DNA from: Bombyx mori
Lineage: Eukaryota > Arthropoda > Insecta > Lepidoptera > Bombycidae
Assembly: GCF_030269925.1 (NCBI RefSeq)
Contig: NC_085123.1
Coordinates: 1,550,001 to 1,614,000 of the forward strand
Direction: 5' to 3'
DNA length: 64,000 nt
A model generated the notes under the pieces. It searched no databases, was not told the DNA's origin, and saw nothing but the letters and a program-made list of their open reading frames with translations. Below are positions 60,401-64,000 of this stretch, in pieces (the stretch's first letter is position 1; the number at the start of each line of letters is the position of its first letter). The position numbers and the translations under genes were made by a program.

Positions 60401-63400
60401 TAATTTGCGTAATTACTGGTGGCAGGGCCTTTTGTGAGTCCGCGTGGGTAGGTACCACCACCCTGCCTATTTCTGCTGTGAAGCAGTAATGTGTTTCGGT
60501 ATGAAGGGTAGGGCAGCCGTTGTAACTACACTTGAGGCCTTAGAACTTATATTTCAAGGTGGGTGGCGCATTAACGTTATAGATGTCTATGGGTTCCAAT
60601 AACCACATAACACAAGGTGGGCTGTGAGCTCGTCCAGAAATCTAAGCAATAAAAAAAAATTAAAAATTAAACTGCTGTATGCTTGCTTTTTTTTTAGATA
60701 ATAAAAATAGTTGGACAAAGCGGTGATCGAACTCTTTGCTGCTATAAATAATTCGACTGCTTCCAAATGTGTGTGTGTAAATACTGAAGCATAAACGTAC
60801 TTGTAAAATTCTCTGTCACCCTCGACAACATTCGTGTTAGATCGGTTAATCTTTATCCAATTCGCAAAAGCGTTTCCGAGACCTGTCAAGAATTTCGAAG
60901 CCCACGGGCATTCGCGTACCGCAGCCGTCTGTATCAAGTCTCTTGTGCCCAAAAGCAACTTAGATTCGCTCAGTAACATCAAATGCCAATGCATTCGGGA
61001 GTGAATCCAGAGTCTGGAACGTGTAATAGATTTGCTCATGTTAGTAGTTTCACTCCCCTGACGAGTTCGACTAGCTAGTCATACAGAATAAGGATATGCG
61101 ACTCTGACCTCGCCGCGCTACATTTATTATTGGCTCAAATGGGACAACAAGTTAACGAATATACCGATGTCGGAAAGGCTAATTGATTAAAGTGACATTT
61201 TTAATATCTAAACCGGTTATTTTAGTGCTTGTGACGTAATACTATTGAAAATCAAAGGTCATAAGGTCGATCTTTCAATTATTTGGAATACAGCGAATTG
61301 TCGTTTTCTCGATAAAAACAATCTCTTCTAGACAACAATTTTAAGCGTGTATTGTGAAAGTACTCTTAAAAACTCGAACACATGAATGATTCAAAATAGT
61401 TTTTGCAAGAAGGGTGGTGGTGATACCAGCCTATGGGAGCTCACAGTGACAACGTGCACTTGGTACTGTGTACTGGTAGGTTGACGAAGTAGATCTTTTG
61501 AGTCTACTCTTTTTGCCTTACCAGCGATACGGGATACAACATTTAGTTTAAATTTTAGAATCACCTCACATTTTGCGCCTAAAGTTAAGGAACACTTATT
61601 ATTTTCAATATCTTGACAAAAAATGTTATTTAAAACTAATTCCATTAAACTATTTATTTTCTAAAACAAATAAGGCTTTTATTTGTTGAATTTGCAACCT
61701 ATATAGAATGCACCAACATCATAACAGAGAAGAATCAGCAAGAACTTAAGGCCTTCTCAACTGCACCTGCGAATTTATTCATTAAATAGTAATACAAACT
61801 CACCTACAAAAATGCCTACCAGGTTCGAATTCAACTTCAACTGAATCATAGCCCCGCGTCCGGATAAATCCCTCGGCAACTGGCTGCTCCCAATCTTCAA
61901 ACCACTCAAACCTCTCAATAACCAAATAGGCAGGTTCTGTGTTATCAACTATTGGATTACCAGAATTTAGGAGTATGGTTGGGTTCAATATGCTTAGCGA
62001 TAGCCGAAGCTTGTTCTCTTCGGGGCTGTCAATTTGTAGGTACATTGGCCCAGATTTCGGTGCTGGGATGTCCAAGGCCTTGTTGGGAGGAGCCTTCGTA
62101 ATCCTGACAGGCGGGTTGCTGGCAGCTGACGTAAATTGATACATTGACGGGTAAAATACCACACTTGTCCTTTTGATACGTTCTCGCAACTGGAATCAAT
62201 TAGGACATGTAAAAATTGAGCTATGTGTGGATTCGTTTGTCAAGTTCCTATTAAAATAGCTTTGGCTTTTGGTTGAAATATTTAAAAACCGATACCCTAA
62301 TGTCCAAACTAAAAAGAGCCTTGGAGGCCTGATTCGCGCAGTATATTTTGGAGGGTAAACAAGATCATACCGCATCTGAATGTGGGACACGTACATACTC
62401 GTACAATGTTATTACGAAAGGGAATAGGAATGCAGAGAGCGTATGGAATGACCCTTTAGGCGCCACCCGGTTCGCAGATCGAATCAGTAAGGATCTCGTA
62501 AAGTCAAAGGTGCCTGATTGACCTGAGCTGCTAAAACAAATTAGTAGTAAATTCAGTTGATGAAAGACATTCGACATTAGGAAAAACCGGGCGGTTACGA
62601 CGCGGACTATTCTGAACACACGAGTGGGTTTTTATTGCATACGCATTGCGTCAGTGACGTTCTGGTTTCGGGAACAGAAAACTGTTTTTCGTTTGAAAAA
62701 CTGATGTTGATTCCAGGTCTACATCAAGCTGCGGCTTCAGGCGTACTCATATATTTCAGTCGGTCAAAAAATATGGTGCATGTTAAGTACCGCTTTAAAT
62801 TTGATCCATTCTCTTAATTCTTCTTTCTGTTGCTGGCTAACCGCTGATATACCCGTTACTGATTTATTATCCTTCGTTGGTTTCTTTATCTGAAACATTA
62901 ACTCAATTTGAGCGTACGGGTTTTTAGAAAGTCGTCGTGGCCTAAAAGATAAGACGTCCGGTGCATTGTGTTGAAGCGATGCACCGGTGTTCGAATCCCG
63001 CAGGCGGGTACCAATTTTTCTAATGAAATACGTACTCAACAAATGTTCACGATTGACTTCCACGGTGAAGGAATAGCATCGTGTAATAAAAGTGAAACCC
63101 GCAAAATTATAATTTGCGTAATTACTCGTGGTAGGACCTGTTGTGAGTCCGTGCGGGTAGGTACCACCGCCCTGCCTATTTCTGTCGTGAAACAGTAATG
63201 CGTTTCGGTTTGAAGGGTGGGACAGCCGTTGTAACTATACTGAGACCTTACAACTTATATCTCAAGGTGGGAGGCGCATTTACGTTTTAGATGTCTATGG
63301 GCTCCAGTAACCACTTAACATCAGGTGGGCTGTGGACTCGTCCAACCATCTAAGCAATAACGAAAAAAAAAAAAAAATAGTGTAACGAGGAAATTATGTT

Positions 63401-63813
63401 AGTGTAGTGGCGCACTATTAGTTAACATGGGTTTTTATTGTGTCTTTGTGAGCTTAGTGCGAGTTTTTTAACGCTCTCGATAGCGTAAAAGCTAACTCAA
63501 ATTTGTATGCAAATGGAACAGCGCCCCTAGTGGCAAACGTAGGCAAACGTTCCAACTCGATACAAATTTGAGTTAACTTTTACGCTATCGAGTACGTTAA
63601 AAACTCGCACCAAGCACACTGGTCGCGATTTTCCCGGGGGGGTTTTGTGATTGTTGATGTGATTCACGTTATTATGTTTCTCGGCTCCGGTGACCGCATA
63701 ACACCAAGTGGACCCTAAACTCGTCCACTCACCACACGACCCATACCGCTAAAAATAAATAAACTTACAGCCGGAGTCGTTCTTTCGTGCTCATCACGAA
63801 ATCCGAGCGTGAT
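48359..63813 (-). CDS. Adgb: Androglobin gene, 19 joined coding exons, 5' part missing
   Basis: Androglobin is a chimeric protein with a calpain-like N-terminal half, a circularly permuted globin domain interrupted by a calmodulin-binding IQ motif, and a long C-terminal part; in mammals it acts in sperm flagellum and cilium formation. Nineteen minus-strand exons with GT/AG borders join in compatible phase into about 1,058 codons: 63813-63769, 62889-62791, 62189-61804, 61013-60801, 59823-59529, 58705-58466, 57585-57224, 56495-56170, 54883-54717, 54275-54186, 54041-53992, 53527-53410, 52616-52402, 52035-51963, 51743-51704, 50980-50930, 50299-50177, 49495-49335, 48480-48359. Diagnostic pieces, recognised by memory of the vertebrate protein, are the IQ block (ATRIQALWRGAWARK), the NGWPLT segment, the W...EPGR block and the KKK-rich C-terminus. 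Vertebrate androglobin has roughly 1,660 residues, so about 600 N-terminal residues should lie beyond the right edge. Some exon borders are ambiguous (given per exon). Confidence 0.9.
48600..48847 (+). repeat. Bm1-type SINE body in the last androglobin intron
   Basis: Antisense to the gene, between the exons at 48480 and 49335; closely related to the copy at 55558 (both have gtgactatac, actatatctcaaggtgtg and cacacatctaagc). Confidence 0.86.
49335..49495 (-). CDS. Adgb: Androglobin exon, C-terminal coiled coil
   Basis: Acceptor atttcattcag, donor gttagg, 161 bases. It encodes a charged helix (EEAAKMNREARYEAAVERMK, then EEYVLERQKNRCVLLEGLLK) that corresponds to the EEYRNKLLEAEHLK coiled coil near the vertebrate C-terminus. 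Confidence 0.85.
49845..50030 (+). mobile_element. LINE C-terminal remnant in androglobin intron
   Basis: Plus-strand frames read VDGRRSCGRSPSHWSDLVKT and, after a shift, QDRKTWRSIVH and a stop, the usual GRSPxRWSDxxK...QDRxxWR end of a moth LINE. It lies between the androglobin exons at 49495 and 50177, antisense to that gene. Confidence 0.65.
50177..50299 (-). CDS. Adgb: Androglobin exon
   Basis: Acceptor ccttttcag, donor gtacgt; the 3' border may be off by one base. It encodes LEMTVDIEEEALYLSMPDQL and then KDKFISLSFISLCTKERGEN. The phase joins to VVMTPDIEEAAKM in the next exon. Confidence 0.8.
50478..50726 (+). repeat. Bm1-type SINE body in androglobin intron
   Basis: Body-only copy with a 17-base poly(A). 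Confidence 0.86.
50930..50980 (-). CDS. Adgb: Androglobin micro-exon (51 bases)
   Basis: Acceptor atattttag, donor gtaagt, encoding DQFQAQQGPTPATESG. A competing donor three bases upstream keeps frame but has a poorer consensus (gttgta). This small linker exon is supported mainly by its strong sites and matching phase. Confidence 0.65.
51487..51675. repeat. Unnamed repeat, inverted partner of 11036-11215
   Basis: About 180 bases collinear with the reverse complement of 11036-11215. It ends 29 bases from the androglobin exon ending at 51704. Confidence 0.75.
51704..51743 (-). CDS. Adgb: Androglobin micro-exon (40 bases)
   Basis: Acceptor gatattttcag, donor gtaagt, phase 0 to 1. It encodes EMLYDEAAEEITK. 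It is short, but phases and splice-site quality fit both neighbours. Confidence 0.7.
51963..52035 (-). CDS. Adgb: Androglobin exon (73 bases)
   Basis: Acceptor tattatcag, donor gtaagt, phase 1 to 0. It encodes KEFRAEFLEAPPIPPSETEY, in the same place as the LHYLSGFI-type sequence after EPGR in vertebrates. Confidence 0.82.
52402..52616 (-). CDS. Adgb: Androglobin exon with W...EPGR block
   Basis: Acceptor aataaccaccag, donor gttttatg, 215 bases, phase 0 to 2. It encodes AFVELECSLASAGG, a helix with KRDDTRDQEFAAARRSW and then DVNEPGRNLRGAQLR. Vertebrate androglobin has a homologous ERADEIRAMKQAWETTEPGR stretch, recalled from memory. This pairing firmly supports the family. Confidence 0.9.
53205..53370 (-). 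repeat. Decayed second SINE body next to an androglobin exon
   Basis: ctactgaatttttcgacgg, tggttgtagattctgcg and gtccgtgagctcacctacc are recognisable. It lies just 3' of the exon ending at 53410. Confidence 0.6.
53410..53527 (-). CDS. Adgb: Androglobin exon with NGWPLT segment
   Basis: Encodes VVATNGWPLTVAQWKRVDEI and a lysine-rich stretch; donor gttaat, phase 1 to 0. The acceptor aaaagcag at 53528 gives the right phase. An acceptor at 53571 (aaattag) would lengthen the exon by 43 bases but breaks the frame. N-x-WPLT is a well conserved androglobin signature and is one of the strongest identity points. Confidence 0.87.
53992..54041 (-). CDS. Adgb: Androglobin exon (50 bases)
   Basis: Acceptor taatttcag, donor gtaagt (strong), phase 0 to 2. 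It encodes LREYKPPPAEPKQYTI, leading into the NGWPLT segment of the next exon. In vertebrates an IIQCSVLYNSWPLT-like sequence holds the same place. Confidence 0.8.
54186..54275 (-). CDS. Adgb: Androglobin exon (30 codons, basic Ser/Thr-rich)
   Basis: Acceptor atcttctag, donor gtttgt, 90 bases, phase 0 to 0. It encodes a low-complexity basic segment (TVKDGGTSTRSLKSVRSKLP). A different, longer open frame runs through the same bases, but the phase-0 frame is the one that fits both neighbours. Vertebrate androglobin has a similarly unstructured basic stretch here. Confidence 0.72.
54717..54883 (-). CDS. Adgb: Androglobin exon
   Basis: Encodes MVAILYTITPNGVEELAHCS and WPYIMLEPAPPADSINWKKR; donor gttagt, phase 0. 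Two acceptors lie four bases apart (cag at 54888, then ttag at 54884). Only the second gives phase 1 entry compatible with the preceding exon, so I start the exon at 54883. The more typical ctgcag acceptor would force a frameshift. Confidence 0.82.
54918..55025 (-). repeat. LINE-type 3' end with (taaa)n tail in androglobin intron
   Basis: Minus-strand counterpart of 9560-9648. It starts 31 bases 5' (in gene sense) of the exon at 54887/54883. An AT-rich stretch with tacatata repeats follows to about 55260. Confidence 0.6.
55300..55555 (-). mobile_element. LINE C-terminal remnant (WTDDL family), frameshifted
   Basis: Minus-strand frames give MGKVIARRTDGHWGRKNLER, then after shifts WMRVGQSRSLW and LDQVYVRQ, the same family as 26195-26715. 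A SINE abuts it at 55558. It lies in the androglobin intron between the exons at 54883 and 56170. Confidence 0.65.
55558..55803 (+). repeat. Bm1-type SINE body in androglobin intron
   Basis: Near twin of the 48600 copy; inserted at the edge of a LINE remnant. Confidence 0.86.
56170..56495 (-). CDS. Adgb: Androglobin exon, beta-rich C-terminal segment
   Basis: Acceptor acatccacag, donor gtaatg, 326 bases, phase 1 to 1. It encodes about 108 residues including GFNQDCHWQLTVLSS, a KLHVEEMFVPNRRNILGG strand pair and RAAATWSDVRIHGF. The VPN(R/D)(R/K)(N/K)IL pattern matches the IPNDKKILF region of vertebrate androglobin, recalled from memory. Confidence 0.88.
57224..57585 (-). CDS. Adgb: Androglobin exon, post-IQ globin helices and beta segment
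   Basis: Acceptor cctttctttcag, donor gtaaat, 362 bases, phase 0 to 2. It encodes VMESAFGNLDALSSLMNEFF (globin-type helices after the IQ motif), then WIPFFQGVFY and QDCIVAVYNNDDG, which line up with the WFIVFRETF and ICILHIVNNDT segments that I recall from vertebrate androglobin. A stop lies one base past the donor, so the intron is required. It splices to the exon at 56495, giving the continuous RGFVLIQLYTVMGHGTL. Confidence 0.9.
58466..58705 (-). CDS. Adgb: Androglobin exon with IQ motif
   Basis: Acceptor acttttag. It encodes about 80 residues ending just after a perfect IQ motif, IQALWRGAWAR (consensus IQxxxRGxxxR), at about residues 404-414 of the joined product. In androglobin this calmodulin-binding motif interrupts the circularly permuted globin. 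The 3' border is uncertain: donors gtattg at 58466 and gtgtca at 58484 are both phase 0 and differ by six residues. Confidence 0.9.
58826..59412 (+). pseudogene. Frameshifted plus-strand coding-like segment in an androglobin intron
   Basis: A plus-strand frame reads ECLNILEFYPDSLKSDRNAR through to NDSYKYDYIG at about 58996. One base over, an open frame continues with VLIDIDNLAEREEMKTNLSR, FHGATRYYPKMSLARGSDNF and NCFETIHSNIRDSIRYFEGF to a stop at 59408-59410. Near 59290 a third frame (SLFVVAATREVIRQQIEWLS) looks more protein-like than the open one. Protein-like composition that shifts frame at two points suggests a decayed gene copy or transposon protein rather than a live gene. I do not recognise the protein. 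It lies opposite to androglobin, between the exons at 58705 and 59529. Confidence 0.4.
59529..59823 (-). CDS. Adgb: Androglobin exon, globin helices part
   Basis: Acceptor cttatcag, donor gtatct, 295 bases, phase 1 to 0. It encodes SYQPDLQWSPDKVGYKRPLLHWMFKQ-type sequence and a second amphipathic stretch ending in VLRRYFCDPDFGF, then an acidic linker (DLDPCDCLIPEAEEYVIQEE). The KRPLLHWMF segment carries the best candidate for the proximal haem histidine, judged only from position and helix context. Family assignment comes from order and neighbours. Confidence 0.85.
60224..60659 (+). mobile_element. Full-length Bm1-type SINE in androglobin intron
   Basis: Near-consensus head (cggtgttcgaatctcagg) and body with A-tail; antisense to androglobin, ending about 140 bases from the 3' end of the exon at 60801. 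Confidence 0.85.
60801..61013 (-). CDS. Adgb: Androglobin exon, start of permuted globin region
   Basis: Acceptor cgttccag, donor gtacgt, 213 bases, starting with one base that completes an Arg codon and ending in phase 2. It encodes HSRMHWHLMLLSESKLL followed by a predicted helical stretch (WASKFLTGLGNAFANWIKIN). In vertebrate androglobin the corresponding segment leads into globin helices C to H. The reading frame stays open past the donor, but only this donor gives a frame-compatible join to the next exon. Confidence 0.85.
61804..62189 (-). CDS. Adgb: Androglobin exon, beta-rich segment before the globin
   Basis: Acceptor ttgattccag, donor gtgagt, 386 bases, phase 0 to 2. It encodes about 128 residues with proline-rich stretches (NPPVRITKAPPNKALDIPAP) and aromatic and acidic blocks (ERFEWFEDWE, VEVEFEPGRHF). 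The donor after FC-R joins to LWIHSRM in the next exon, giving the continuous GRHFCRLWIHSRMHWHL typical of this part of androglobin. An earlier donor (gtaggc after EPG) exists but breaks phase with the next accepted exon. Confidence 0.85.
62791..62889 (-). CDS. Adgb: Androglobin exon (33 codons)
   Basis: Acceptor aatgtttcag, donor gtactt, phase 0 to 0. It encodes a charged segment containing SVTGISAVSQQQKEELREWI, continuing in frame into the LRERIKRTS start of the next exon. It belongs to the linker between the calpain part and the globin part. A SINE begins only 41 bases upstream of the acceptor. Confidence 0.75.
62931..63377 (+). mobile_element. Full-length Bm1-type SINE in androglobin intron
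   Basis: Complete copy, antisense to androglobin, starting 41 bases upstream (in gene sense) of the acceptor of the exon at 62889. The poly(A) is interrupted once (aacgaaaa). Confidence 0.86.
63440..63626. mobile_element. Foldback element with about 70-bp arms
   Basis: Left arm tagcgtaaaagctaactc / aaatttgtat, right arm atacaaatttgagttaac / ttttacgctatcgag; flanks extend the pairing through gtgcgagttttt. The loop carries gcgcccctagtggcaaacg. It lies in an androglobin intron. Confidence 0.75.
63620..63735 (+). repeat. Decayed SINE 3' half
   Basis: gtttctcggctccggtgacc to ctcgtccactcaccaca is recognisable; abuts the foldback element and lies 34 bases from an androglobin exon. Confidence 0.45.
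63769..63813 (-). CDS. Adgb: Androglobin exon (15 codons, pre-globin part)
   Basis: Short exon between a clean acceptor (atccacag) and a strong donor (gtaagt), phase 0 to 0, encoding ITLGFRDEHERTTPA. The intron between it and the next exon holds a full-length SINE (62931-63377) and a foldback element (63440-63626). The peptide is too short to recognise by itself; phase and position support it. Confidence 0.6.
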
Positions 63814-63931
63814 CTGTGGATTACAAACCGGTATTTTAATTAAGACTTATTGCATAATGAAACACAAAATTGTATATTCACGTCTGTTAGTATTTATCTG
63901 TATATCGTTTGCACGATCTTGTTGTGCTTAC

Positions 63932-64000
63932 GTGAAAATATCTAAATGTACCGCACTCCAAACAGCTCAACGCAAGCAAGAATAGGGAGAACAAGAACAG
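63932..64000 (-). CDS. Possible partial androglobin exon at window edge
   Basis: Read on the minus strand, the last 69 bases are open in one frame and end in a good donor (TTTCAC|gtaagc) in phase 0, which matches the phase-0 start of the next exon at 63813. The peptide ends in LECGTFRYFH. The 5' border lies outside the window and the peptide is not recognisable by itself, so this is a weak prediction based on phase and splice-site quality. Confidence 0.35.

Overview
This is a eukaryotic genomic window, very probably from the silkworm Bombyx mori or its wild sister species. The main reason is a very high density of one tRNA-derived SINE of about 440 bases (I take it to be Bm1) in every stage from full length to remnant, together with moth-type LINE 3' ends, Helitron-like repeats and AT-rich unique sequence. 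There is no operon structure, and nearly all long open frames are accidental or belong to repeats. Species and family names rest on recognition, not on a database search.

Two host genes can be supported, both on the minus strand. (1) Positions 48359-63813, possibly to the right edge, hold most of an androglobin (ADGB) gene. I could place 19 coding exons whose splice sites and phases join into about 1,058 codons, plus a possible partial exon at the edge. They cover the end of the calpain-like part, the globin-like region, an IQ motif, the conserved beta-rich segments, a W-x-x-x-EPGR block, a coiled coil and a lysine-rich C-terminus. The N-terminal calpain half should lie beyond position 64000. 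(2) Positions 16759-16881 hold the first coding exon of a G-protein gamma subunit like Drosophila Ggamma30A (vertebrate GNG13-like). Its second exon was not found between 1 and 16758, so the gene probably runs off the left edge through an intron longer than 16 kb.

Region by region. 1-16.7 kb: putative Ggamma intron, with a LINE carrying a reverse-transcriptase C-terminus inserted in an inverted-repeat element (2.6-3.8 kb), an R1-clade LINE with a perfect 17-base target duplication inside a SINE remnant (6.86-7.92 kb), an RTE-type LINE with a 13-base target duplication (14.68-15.07 kb), microsatellites and many SINEs. 16.9-48.3 kb: repeat-rich sequence between the genes, with Helitron-like elements (22.3-24.2, 32.2-33.2, 35.3 kb), a pair of copies of a second tRNA-derived SINE (33.7-34.9 kb), a cluster of full-length Bm1 SINEs (30.3-39.3 kb) and several LINE C-terminal remnants. 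48.3-64 kb: the androglobin gene, with SINEs, one foldback element and one frameshifted plus-strand coding-like segment in its introns.

I found no CRISPR array, no bacterial-type system and no virus-like gene cluster. The strongest points for follow-up are the insect androglobin model and its haem pocket, the frameshifted plus-strand segment in one of its introns, and several short foldback or repeat families that I could define only by comparing copies within the window.
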